From NCBI GenBank assembly GCA_947567625.1, contig CANONN010000005.1:1-64000 (forward strand): 64,000 nt of DNA, written 5' to 3'. The stretch is from an uncultured Roseburia sp. GTDB taxonomy: Bacteria; Bacillota; Clostridia; Lachnospirales; Lachnospiraceae. Positions 17,735 to 25,344 of the stretch are shown here, one piece after another. Position 1 is the first letter of the stretch, and every line of letters begins with the position of its first letter. The notes beneath the pieces are model-generated. The model was not told where the DNA came from, did no database searches, and saw only the letters and a list, made by a program, of their open reading frames with translations. Both the position numbers and the translations under genes were made by a program.

Positions 17735-18730
17735 ATGAAAAAGAATGAACGTTTTTTTAACAAGTTTGGTCTATATGCAATCTCTATCATTGGAGTAATT
17801 TTAGGAATAACTCTGATTGCCTTTTCAAAAAATGTCCCTGATGTAGAAAATACACTAAATACCATAGGTCAGTTGATGATTACCGTTTCACTTGGTTCTT
17901 TATTTATGGAATGGTTTGGGTATGTCAATTATACCAGAAAAAGAATGTGTGAAATATTGGTGGAGGATGAAGTGATTAAGGTTCTCGATATCAATCGAAA
18001 AATGGAACTGAAGTCCGCACTGATTAAGAATATATACATGTATAATGCCCCCATGCTCCAAAATGAAGAGAATAATATTTCTACCATTATTGATAATGAA
18101 ATGGATAATATTCTTCGCGACTACTACTTTGAAGAATACATTATCTATATTGATGTGGCGGTCATTGAATATGAGGGGAAAAAATTTATACGAAAAAAGT
18201 TTCGCCATACATTTACAGCCAAAACTGTCAATAAAGATAAAACCATTTTAGAATCGCCCATCAATACTTTCTTAGAACCTCCGTCCGATCATTTAGAAGT
18301 GTTTGAATTGGACAAATTTATCATAAATGGAGAAAAGCAGGATGTTTCGGACTGGCAGGTTACCGTGGAAGAAAATAGGGATACCATGCAGCAGTCCTAC
18401 TCAAAACATTATTCGTTTGACAATATAATCGAACAAAACAAAAAGAAATTTACATTTCATGATAAGATTGACATTGATTTTGAATACCATACCTATGTTG
18501 CGATTGACGATATCGTTTATACTTACCAGATCAGAAAAGCTTGTAAACATTTTTGCATCCATTACAACGCCCCGATGGAATATAAAATTTTGATGGAAGG
18601 ATTTGGGTTTATGTCTACAGGCAATTCGCAAAGACAGAGAGTGGTGGAAACGGAGACCGGATGTATGTTAAGATTTCTTGACTGGATTCTTCCGGGTAAT
18701 GGCGCAATTATTGTATTGCAGAAAAGGTAG
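17735..18730 (+). CDS. AT-rich two-TM protein, function unknown
   Basis: A 331-residue protein I do not recognise. Residues about 10-30 (FGLYAISIIGVILGITLIAF) and 45-65 (TIGQLMITVSLGSLFMEWFG) are hydrophobic, giving two membrane helices. The remaining 260 residues are soluble, rich in beta-type sequence with many Tyr, Ile and Asn, and probably cytoplasmic. It contains EEYIIYIDVAVIEYEGKK and CKHFCIHYNAPMEYKILMEG. Base composition is clearly more AT-rich than the flanking pyr and pur genes, which suggests recent acquisition. GGGGAG before 17735 decides the start; an ATG at 17717 overlaps it. The layout (membrane helices plus one unknown domain) is seen in some bacterial defence effectors, but nothing here proves that. 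Confidence 0.75.
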   Translation: MKKNERFFNKFGLYAISIIGVILGITLIAFSKNVPDVENTLNTIGQLMITVSLGSLFMEWFGYVNYTRKRMCEILVEDEVIKVLDINRKMELKSALIKNIYMYNAPMLQNEENNISTIIDNEMDNILRDYYFEEYIIYIDVAVIEYEGKKFIRKKFRHTFTAKTVNKDKTILESPINTFLEPPSDHLEVFELDKFIINGEKQDVSDWQVTVEENRDTMQQSYSKHYSFDNIIEQNKKKFTFHDKIDIDFEYHTYVAIDDIVYTYQIRKACKHFCIHYNAPMEYKILMEGFGFMSTGNSQRQRVVETETGCMLRFLDWILPGNGAIIVLQKR

Positions 18731-18762
18731 TCATTTTACACTGTTTGTATATATTTGTCAAG

Positions 18763-18791
18763 TTGACAAATATTATTGAATATATTATACT
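18763..18791 (+). promoter_or_regulatory. consensus promoter of the 19-residue peptide gene
   Basis: A perfect TTGACA (18763-18768) and TATACT (18786-18791) with an exact 17-base spacer. This is one of the two best promoters in the window. Expected start is near 18798. Confidence 0.8.
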
Positions 18792-18831
18792 GACCATAAC
18801 AGAAACGATATTAGGATTAGGAGGGATTTAT

Positions 18832-18891
18832 ATGAGAACAAGATATGGTGACGTTGTATATCCGATCGGATATGGCGAGAAAAACTGGTAA
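18832..18891 (+). CDS. 19-residue peptide gene
   Basis: A short reading frame encodes MRTRYGDVVYPIGYGEKNW and ends in TAA. It has a near-perfect ribosome site (AGGAGGG, seven bases before ATG), a consensus promoter about 35 bases upstream of the ribosome site's end, and an intrinsic terminator at 18960, so it forms its own transcript of about 200 bases. The peptide has no Cys and only one Thr, is rich in Tyr and Gly, and is not hydrophobic enough for a membrane toxin. It could be a linear signalling or precursor peptide, a leader peptide, or part of a small dual-function RNA. No processing enzyme is adjacent. Confidence 0.6.
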   Translation: MRTRYGDVVYPIGYGEKNW

Positions 18892-18959
18892 GATTTACTT
18901 TATATGTCAATTTATATAGTAGTAAATACAATTCAACCGAACAAAATATTTAACCTATC

Positions 18960-19002
18960 AGAGCAGGAGAAACGATTTTAGTTTGATCTTCTGCTCTTTT
19001 AT
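18960..19002 (+). terminator. intrinsic terminator of the short peptide transcript
   Basis: The arms AGAGCAGGAG and CTTCTGCTCT (one wobble) enclose an 18-base loop and are followed by TTT-A-TT. Confidence 0.8.
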
Positions 19003-19283
19003 TGTGCAAAAACAGAACGGGAATTCGGGTGATTTGGCGGTTGAAAAAAAGCGGAAATTGTGATACTCTGTAAAAGTATATCTATACATATTATATCTAT
19101 ACATATTTTTGGGTTTCAGTACGAACCGGAAAGAGCAGTATTGTGCTATCATACATAATTACAGCTTTCCACAGATCTGTGTGCGCATGTCGCACAGGAC
19201 TCCTTTTGGCGGTGTGAAGCAATAGGAGGGAGCGGTAAGAACAAAGCAAATGAAAATGCTTAAAATTAAGGAGATAACAGAAC
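19003..19283 (+). promoter_or_regulatory. pyrE upstream region
   Basis: No gene is supported here. It holds a 15-bp direct repeat (two copies of TATATCTATACATAT, about 19078-19107) of unknown role, and a hairpin TGTGCG-catgt-CGCACA near 19181-19197. A PyrR-type attenuator was looked for and not recognised. The promoter of pyrE probably lies in the AT-rich part near 19040-19110. Confidence 0.4.
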
Positions 19284-19961
19284 ATGGAACAATACAAACA
19301 GGAATTTATTGAATTTATGGTGGAGAGTGATGTCTTAAAATTCGGGGAGTTTACCCTCAAAAGCGGCAGAAAATCTCCTTTCTTTATGAACGCGGGCGCT
19401 TATGTCACCGGCAGCCAGCTGATGCGTCTCGGGGAATATTATGCGCGGGCGATTTATGAGCGCTACGGGGCGGATTTTGATGTGCTGTTTGGGCCGGCGT
19501 ACAAGGGGATTCCGCTTTCCGTGGCCGCAACGATCGCATTTTCCAGATTATACGGAAAGGAGATCCGCTATTGCTCCAACCGCAAGGAGGCGAAAGATCA
19601 CGGCGATGCAGGCATCTTACTGGGAAGCAAAATAAAAGACGGGGACCGTGTCGTCATTATCGAGGACGTCACCACCTCCGGCAAGTCGATCGAAGAGACA
19701 TTTCCGATCGTAAAGGCGCAGGGAGACGTTACCATTTTAGGGCTTATGGTTTCGTTAAACCGCATGGAGAAGGGGCTTGGCGGGGAGAAGAGCGCACTCG
19801 AGGAGATCAGGGAAAAATACGGCTTTGACGCCAATGCAATTGTTACGATGGAGGAGGTTGTGGAACATCTGTACAATCGCCCATGCCAGGGGCGCGTTGT
19901 CATCAATGATGAAATCAAAGCTGCAATTGACGAATATTATAAGCAGTATGGCTGCAATTAG
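19284..19961 (+). CDS. pyrE: Orotate phosphoribosyltransferase
   Basis: Converts orotate and PRPP to orotidine 5'-monophosphate in pyrimidine synthesis. The 225-residue protein shows the type I phosphoribosyltransferase PRPP loop VVIIEDVTTSGKSIEET, and an N-terminal LKFGEFTLKSGRKSPFFMN typical of PyrE. The family lysine loop is seen in YCSNRKEAKDHG. AAGGAG lies eight bases before the ATG. It is separate from the pyrC-pyrK-pyrD operon. The next gene overlaps its 3' end by 14 bases. Confidence 0.94.
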   Translation: MEQYKQEFIEFMVESDVLKFGEFTLKSGRKSPFFMNAGAYVTGSQLMRLGEYYARAIYERYGADFDVLFGPAYKGIPLSVAATIAFSRLYGKEIRYCSNRKEAKDHGDAGILLGSKIKDGDRVVIIEDVTTSGKSIEETFPIVKAQGDVTILGLMVSLNRMEKGLGGEKSALEEIREKYGFDANAIVTMEEVVEHLYNRPCQGRVVINDEIKAAIDEYYKQYGCN

Positions 19962-20406
19962 AAAAAAGCGGGTGCTGGCCGGCATCCTGTTTGCCGCATA
20001 TCTGATTGTGCTCTGCTATTTTCTCTTTTTCTCGGAGGAGATGGGAAGGACATACAGTGAGAGACAATATCATTACAACCTGGTTCCATTCAAGGAAATC
20101 TGGCGATTCCTACACTATTGGAAAAAGCTTGGAATCGGGGTTGTCCTGATGAATATTGTGGGAAATGTCGCGGCCTTTGTGCCGTATGGCACTTTTCTGC
20201 CGATTTTTTCTAAACGGGCGAGAAGTTTCTGGCGCACAACGCTGCTGGGATTTGATTTCAGCCTCTGCGTGGAGCTGGTGCAGCTCGTCTCAAAAGTGGG
20301 CAGCTTTGATGTGGATGACCTTTTGCTCAACACCATCGGCGCCGCATGCGGATATGCCGTGTATTACAGTTATATCCACCGGAAAAAACGCGGGAAAGAT
20401 AAATGA
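19948..20406 (+). CDS. VanZ-like membrane protein
   Basis: A 152-residue protein with about four hydrophobic segments. The VanZ-family landmarks are present: YNLVPFKEIWRF after the first helix, NIVGNVAAFVPYGTFLP, and CVELVQLVSKVGSFDVDDLLLNTIGAACGY. VanZ-like proteins are linked to low-level teicoplanin resistance, but most, including those without a van cluster, have unknown roles in the envelope. The ATG at 19948 overlaps pyrE and has no strong ribosome site, so translation may be coupled. Confidence 0.8.
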   Translation: MAAIRKKRVLAGILFAAYLIVLCYFLFFSEEMGRTYSERQYHYNLVPFKEIWRFLHYWKKLGIGVVLMNIVGNVAAFVPYGTFLPIFSKRARSFWRTTLLGFDFSLCVELVQLVSKVGSFDVDDLLLNTIGAACGYAVYYSYIHRKKRGKDK

Positions 20407-20447
20407 TTTTATGACAAAATAGATATACTAACGAGGAGGGAAAACAG

Positions 20448-20771
20448 CTGGCACGTCGTAGAAGAGGTTACAAGTTTACAGAAAAAAAGCAGTCTGTGCG
20501 GGGGATTTTTTCGTTTATTCTGGCGTGTATTTCCGCGGGCATTTTTGCCGCGGTGGTGTGGTGCGCTTACCGGAGCCGGGGAAGTGTGAATCTTTATCTG
20601 GGAAGCGCCGGAGTTGCGTCGATGTTATTAGGCGTTTTGGCTTTTGTGCTCGCGATTATGAGTCTTCGGGAAGAGAATTCCTTTAAAATTTTCCCCTACC
20701 TTGCCACATTATCCTCTTTTTTGGTGACGGGGGTGTGGATTGCCTTATATGTGGTGGGATTCTTATTATAG
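20448..20771 (+). CDS. DUF6142-like small membrane protein, probable CTG start
   Basis: A 107-residue protein with three hydrophobic segments after a basic N-terminus (xARRRRGYKFTEKKQSVRG). A perfect GAGGAGGG at 20433-20440 stands seven bases before CTG (20448). The first conventional in-frame start, GTG at 20496, has no ribosome site and would remove the basic N-terminus that I recall as typical for this small Lachnospiraceae membrane family. Hence CTG is the likely start codon, which is rare. The function is unknown. It lies between the VanZ-like gene and the peptidase in the same direction. Confidence 0.65.
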   Translation: MARRRRGYKFTEKKQSVRGIFSFILACISAGIFAAVVWCAYRSRGSVNLYLGSAGVASMLLGVLAFVLAIMSLREENSFKIFPYLATLSSFLVTGVWIALYVVGFLL

Positions 20772-20829
20772 GAAACGACAAATAAAGTTTTTGTTGTAAA
20801 CAATAAAATCATGGACAGGAAGGGTCTAT

Positions 20830-22845
20830 ATGGGATATCAGGACATATACAGGGAGACGAACGAGGCGACGGAGGAGCGGTTTGCGCTGGCGTGCGGACG
20901 TATCGAAGAGATGGGACGCGAAGCGGTGGCGGCGGGAGCCCTTGGCGAATATTTTCGTTCAGCGGCTGTGTTGTGCGGCAGGCTTGCAGAAATTTATCGT
21001 AAGAAGTTGGACGGTTCCCTGGCAGGGTGCAGCCAAACGCAGTTGGAGCAGTGGAATGAGGCGCTCTATGCAGAGATCGCAGAGAAAGAAAAGTACGAAC
21101 AAAGTTTTGCGAATCCCGCTTACGCGGTGCAGCGGCTTGGCCAGCTTGGAAAGGCGCTCTCGCTTCTTTACGCGCATCTCAGAGGCGGCATCCGAAGCGC
21201 GTTTCTCGGCAACGGGCAGAGACTTACGATCGCGTTTGAACTGCTGATTGAGAGTTACAATTGTTTGGAAAACGGGGAAGAGGAGGAAGTTAGGGCTGCG
21301 ATCTGTTCTTATTTTCACGATTACAGCGAGATCTTCGAGGAAGAAAATATTCGTCGGCTGATTGATGCCGGGGAGGATTTCGAGTCAAGTATCGTCATGG
21401 AGGCAGATCTTGCCGATCTTCGTTATCTCTATTTCTATGGCGCCTTTATCGGGGAAAATGAGCGCCGAACGGCAGCGTTTTTTAGATCTCTTTCCGAGGA
21501 AGAGATCGTAAAAATGGCGGACACGTTTACAGAGGGATACCGCATCGGTTTTGAAGTGACAGGGAAAGACCTGGGGAAAAAGAAAACGGCGCAGATTCGC
21601 TATCCGATCGGTTTTGAGCGCATGGTGCGCCGGGCGGTTGAGAATCTGCAAAAGCTTGGCCTGAAAGCGACGATGTCCGCGCAGAGCGTGTCGCCGAACC
21701 GGCAGTACGACTATGACCATAAAGAAGACCGCGCCTACTATTTTGACAAGGCTTATGTGGAGCGCTGCCTCGAAGTAAAACGGGCATATTTTGAGGAAAA
21801 CAAAAAAATGGCCGCCGGACACGCGGGTCCTGCGGTGATCGAGGTGTTTGGGGAGAAACCCTTTGCTCCGAAACAGAAAAAAGAGGCGATCCGCTACAGC
21901 GGGAAACAACAGCAGCTGCGCGTCTATGAGATGGGGGCGGCGGGACAGCTGACGAACCAATATATCAAAGGGGATGAGCGCAGCTTTACGATCATTGCCT
22001 TTCCGTTACCGGAGATTGGCAGCCGGTATGAGGAAATCTTCCGGGAGACCATGAAGATCAATACGCTCGACTATAATCTGTACCGCGACATGCAGCAGAA
22101 AATCATCGACGTGCTCGATTCGGCGGAGCGTGTGCATATTACCGGCAGAAACGGAAACAAGACGGATTTGTATGTAAAGATTTATCCGCTTGCGGACAGA
22201 GCGAAGGAGACGGCGTTTGAAAACTGTGTGGCGGACGTCAATATTCCGGTCGGGGAAGTATTTACCTCCCCGGTGCTCTCCGGAACATCTGGGACGCTGT
22301 TTGTCAGTCAGGTTTATTTGAACGGCCTTTGTTTTAAGAATCTTGAGATTGATTTTAAGGACGGTAAGACGACGGATTATACATGCACAAATTTTGAAAG
22401 TGAGGAGGAAAACAGGCAGTATATCAGGGATAATGTGCTGATGCACCACGATATGCTGCCGATGGGAGAATTTGCCATCGGCACCAACACGACGGCGTAC
22501 CGGATGGCCAGGGATTATCAGATTGCGGACAAGCTGCCGATTTTGATTGCCGAAAAAACAGGTCCGCACTTTGCGGTGGGCGACACCTGCTACAGCCATG
22601 AGGAGGAATTGACGACCTACAATCCTGACGGCAAGGCGATTGTGGCGCGGGCAAACGAGATATCCATGCAGTATAAGACAGATGCGGAACATGCATATTT
22701 TAACTGCCACACCGATATCACGATACCGTATGACGAGCTTGACCGGGTGACGGCGCTGCGTGCGGATGGAAGCAGCGAGGATATTATCGCGGCGGGCAGA
22801 TTTGTTCTGCCGGGGACGGAAGAATTGAACCGTCCGTTTGATTAA
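20830..22845 (+). CDS. M29-like metallo-aminopeptidase
   Basis: A 671-residue cytoplasmic protein whose C-terminal half (about 370-671) resembles the M29 (AmpS/PepS) leucyl aminopeptidase family. Metal-ligand-like residues are seen in MGEFAIGTNTTAYRMAR, ILIAEKTGPHFAVGDTC and YFNCHTDITIPYDEL. The N-terminal 300 residues are helical and not typical of the 370-410-residue M29 enzymes, so this is an extended member of the family. The likely role is removing N-terminal residues from peptides for amino-acid recycling. AGGAAGGG precedes the ATG. It is followed by the pur genes without a clear terminator. Confidence 0.75.
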   Translation: MGYQDIYRETNEATEERFALACGRIEEMGREAVAAGALGEYFRSAAVLCGRLAEIYRKKLDGSLAGCSQTQLEQWNEALYAEIAEKEKYEQSFANPAYAVQRLGQLGKALSLLYAHLRGGIRSAFLGNGQRLTIAFELLIESYNCLENGEEEEVRAAICSYFHDYSEIFEEENIRRLIDAGEDFESSIVMEADLADLRYLYFYGAFIGENERRTAAFFRSLSEEEIVKMADTFTEGYRIGFEVTGKDLGKKKTAQIRYPIGFERMVRRAVENLQKLGLKATMSAQSVSPNRQYDYDHKEDRAYYFDKAYVERCLEVKRAYFEENKKMAAGHAGPAVIEVFGEKPFAPKQKKEAIRYSGKQQQLRVYEMGAAGQLTNQYIKGDERSFTIIAFPLPEIGSRYEEIFRETMKINTLDYNLYRDMQQKIIDVLDSAERVHITGRNGNKTDLYVKIYPLADRAKETAFENCVADVNIPVGEVFTSPVLSGTSGTLFVSQVYLNGLCFKNLEIDFKDGKTTDYTCTNFESEEENRQYIRDNVLMHHDMLPMGEFAIGTNTTAYRMARDYQIADKLPILIAEKTGPHFAVGDTCYSHEEELTTYNPDGKAIVARANEISMQYKTDAEHAYFNCHTDITIPYDELDRVTALRADGSSEDIIAAGRFVLPGTEELNRPFD

Positions 22846-22951
22846 GAGTAAGTAATGGGTGAAAGACAGCGCAGGGAAGAGACAGAATAAAAATCATAGA
22901 TAAGTGTATGTGCGGCGAAATTTGCAGGCGCATCAAGAATGGAGGGATAAT

Positions 22952-23458
22952 ATGGCACAAGTGGGAATTGTGATGGGCAGTGATTCGGATATGCCGGTTA
23001 TGGCGAAGGCGGCGGATATTTTAGAGGAATTGGGTGTCTCGTATGAGATGACGATTATTTCCGCCCACAGGGAGCCGGATGTTTTTTTTGAGTATGCCAA
23101 ATCTGCGGAGGAGAAGGGGTTTCAGGTGATCATTGCCGGTGCGGGCATGGCGGCGCATCTGCCGGGTATGTGCGCGGCGATCTTTCCGATGCCGGTGATC
23201 GGTATTCCGATGCACACGACATCGCTGGGCGGCAGGGATTCCCTGTACTCGATTGTACAGATGCCTTCGGGGATACCGGTAGCCACGGTGGCGATCAACG
23301 GCGGAGCGAACGCCGGCCTTTTGGCGGCAAAGATACTGGCGACTTCCGACGCACAGTTATTGCAGCGGGTAAAGGATTATGCAAAGAACTTAAAAGAACA
23401 GGTGCAGGCCAAAGACGCCAGGTTACAGGAAGTGGGATATAAAAATTACACAAAATAG
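22952..23458 (+). CDS. purE: N5-carboxyaminoimidazole ribonucleotide mutase
   Basis: Class I PurE of purine synthesis, 168 residues, which moves the carboxylate of N5-CAIR to give CAIR. Motifs: GIVMGSDSDMPVM at the N-terminus, ISAHREPD with the catalytic His, and AGAGMAAHLPGMCAA. GGAGGG precedes the ATG at 22952; an upstream ATG at 22904 would add residues outside the family. It heads a purE-purM-purN-purD run. The matching PurK is not in the window. Confidence 0.94.
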   Translation: MAQVGIVMGSDSDMPVMAKAADILEELGVSYEMTIISAHREPDVFFEYAKSAEEKGFQVIIAGAGMAAHLPGMCAAIFPMPVIGIPMHTTSLGGRDSLYSIVQMPSGIPVATVAINGGANAGLLAAKILATSDAQLLQRVKDYAKNLKEQVQAKDARLQEVGYKNYTK

Positions 23459-23469
23459 CTGCTGCAAGG

Positions 23470-23531
23470 TTTGTGTCTGCGCGCACTTGGCACAAACTTG
23501 ATATGCGCAAAAAACGTGCGCAGAAATGAGG
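23470..23531 (+). repeat. dispersed palindromic leader element, copy before purM
   Basis: A TTTGTG (23470) and CACAAA (23491) hairpin is followed by TGCGCA (23504) and TGCGCA (23517), then GAAATGAGG, which is the purM ribosome site. The opening TTTGTGTCTGCGCGC and the GATATGCGCAA segment recur at 53406-53461. Confidence 0.7.
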
Positions 23532-23536
23532 ATACT

Positions 23537-24562
23537 ATGGATTATAAGAATTCCGGAGTGGATATTGAAGCCGGGTACAAGTCGGTGGAACTGATGAAAA
23601 AATATGTGCAGGGCACGATGCGTCCAGAGGTTTTAGGCGGTCTTGGCGGATTTTCCGGCGCGTTTTCGATGAAATCGTTTATGAATATGGAAAATCCGAC
23701 GCTGGTGTCCGGCACGGACGGGTGCGGCACCAAGGTAAAGCTGGCGTTTTTGCTGGATAAGCACGATACGATCGGTATCGACTGTGTGGCCATGTGCGTC
23801 AACGATATCGCCTGTGCGGGCGGCGAGCCGTTGTTTTTCCTGGACTATATCGCCTGCGGCAAGAATTATCCAGAAAAGATTGCCACGATTGTCAGCGGCG
23901 TGGCCGAGGGGTGTAAGCAGGCGGGATGCGCCTTGATCGGCGGGGAGACTGCGGAGCATCCGGGACTGATGCCGGAGGATGAGTATGATCTGGCGGGATT
24001 TTCCGTCGGTATTGTGGATGAAAAAGATATCATAACAGGCGCCGATCTGCAGGCCGGCGACGCGCTGATCGGCATAGCCTCCTCGGGCGTACACTCCAAC
24101 GGCTTTTCGCTGGTGAGAAAGATCTTTACGATGGACAGACCGACGCTTGATACATATCACGACGAGCTTGGAAAAACCTTGGGAGAGGCGCTTTTGGCGC
24201 CGACCAAGATTTATGTCAAAGCGTTAAAGAGCATAAAGGAAGCCGGCGTGCGCGTGCGGGCGTGCAGCCATATTACGGGCGGCGGTTTTTACGAGAATGT
24301 GCCGCGTATGCTGCCGGAGGGACGTCATGCCGTAATCAAAAAAGACAGCTATGAGGTTCCGGCGATCTTTCAGATGATGGCGCGCGAGGGCAAGGTCGAG
24401 GAAAAGATGATGTACAACACATACAACATGGGTCTTGGCATGGTGCTTGCGGTTGCCCCGTCTGATGTGGACAAGACGATGGAAGCCATCCGTGCGGCCG
24501 GCGAGACGCCCTATCAGATCGGTGAGATCACAGAGGGAGACAAAGGGGTGACCTTATGTTAA
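23537..24562 (+). CDS. purM: Phosphoribosylformylglycinamidine cyclo-ligase
   Basis: AIR synthetase, 341 residues, ATP-dependent ring closure of FGAM to AIR. Family motifs: GGLGGFSGAF near the N-terminus, VSGTDGCGTKVKLAF, DCVAMCVNDIACAGGEPLFFLDY, GGETAEHPG and IASSGVHSNGFSL. The ATG at 23537 follows GAAATGAGG, which is supplied by the palindromic element. The last seven bases overlap purN, indicating coupled translation. Confidence 0.95.
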   Translation: MDYKNSGVDIEAGYKSVELMKKYVQGTMRPEVLGGLGGFSGAFSMKSFMNMENPTLVSGTDGCGTKVKLAFLLDKHDTIGIDCVAMCVNDIACAGGEPLFFLDYIACGKNYPEKIATIVSGVAEGCKQAGCALIGGETAEHPGLMPEDEYDLAGFSVGIVDEKDIITGADLQAGDALIGIASSGVHSNGFSLVRKIFTMDRPTLDTYHDELGKTLGEALLAPTKIYVKALKSIKEAGVRVRACSHITGGGFYENVPRMLPEGRHAVIKKDSYEVPAIFQMMAREGKVEEKMMYNTYNMGLGMVLAVAPSDVDKTMEAIRAAGETPYQIGEITEGDKGVTLC

Positions 24563-25179
24563 AGCTTGCGGTTCTTGTATCTGGCGGCGGCACCAATCTT
24601 CAGGCAATTTTGGACGCAATGGACAGGGGAGAGATCACGAACGCCGGAGTGGAAGTGGTCATCAGCAACAACCGTAATGCGTATGCCTTAGAGCGCGCGA
24701 AGAAGCATGGCATTGATGCGCTTAGCATCTCGCCCAGAGATTATGGCGACCGCGGTGCGTTTCATCAGGCTCTGCTTCAGACGCTGGATTCGTATGGAGT
24801 GGATTTGGTGGTTCTGGCCGGATATCTGGTAGTGATTCCGGGGGAGATGATCGCCAAATACCGCAATCGCATCATCAACGTTCATCCGTCGCTGATTCCG
24901 TCGTTTTGCGGCACCGGTTATTATGGTTTAAAAGTGCACGAGGCAGCGCTCGCCCGCGGGGTCACAGTGACCGGGGCTACCGTACATTTTGTGGATGAGG
25001 GAACCGATACGGGGCCTATCATTTTGCAGAAAGCCGTCGAAGTGCATAAGGGGGATACTCCCGAAATCCTGCAGAGGCGTGTGATGGAGCAGGCGGAGTG
25101 GGTGATACTGCCCAGGGCGATTGATTTGATTGCCAATGATAAGGTGAATGTGGAGGATGGCAGGGTTGTGATTGCGTAG
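24556..25179 (+). CDS. purN: Phosphoribosylglycinamide formyltransferase
   Basis: A 207-residue GAR transformylase that uses 10-formyl-tetrahydrofolate. Motifs: VLVSGGGTNLQAI at the start, VVISNNRNAYAL, the catalytic NVHPSLIPSF and VHFVDEGTDTGPII with the conserved Asp. It overlaps purM by seven bases. Its product feeds the PurL and PurM steps. Confidence 0.95.
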   Translation: MLKLAVLVSGGGTNLQAILDAMDRGEITNAGVEVVISNNRNAYALERAKKHGIDALSISPRDYGDRGAFHQALLQTLDSYGVDLVVLAGYLVVIPGEMIAKYRNRIINVHPSLIPSFCGTGYYGLKVHEAALARGVTVTGATVHFVDEGTDTGPIILQKAVEVHKGDTPEILQRRVMEQAEWVILPRAIDLIANDKVNVEDGRVVIA

Positions 25180-25344
25180 CTTTTTTCAAAGGCGAATATT
25201 CAAAAGGCCAGATGTTGTTGCGGTTTTGCCGATTGTATTGCTATATTCTAAACGAACCGTTATTACAGATAGGATTGGCATTGTCAGGGGGCAGGATTTG
25301 TATGATGATAATTATGATTTTTGAGGAAAAAGAGAGGATAGAAC

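Noticed and set aside
19003-19283. PyrR attenuator before pyrE
   Set aside because: The hairpin near 19181 has no T-run and no PyrR anti-antiterminator sequence was recognised.
19097-19360. 87-codon minus-strand frame overlapping the pyrE start
   Set aside because: It overlaps pyrE and its leader in antisense and lacks a ribosome site and family resemblance.
22846-22951. Purine riboswitch before purE
   Set aside because: The conserved loop sequences of the purine aptamer are not present in this 106-base gap.
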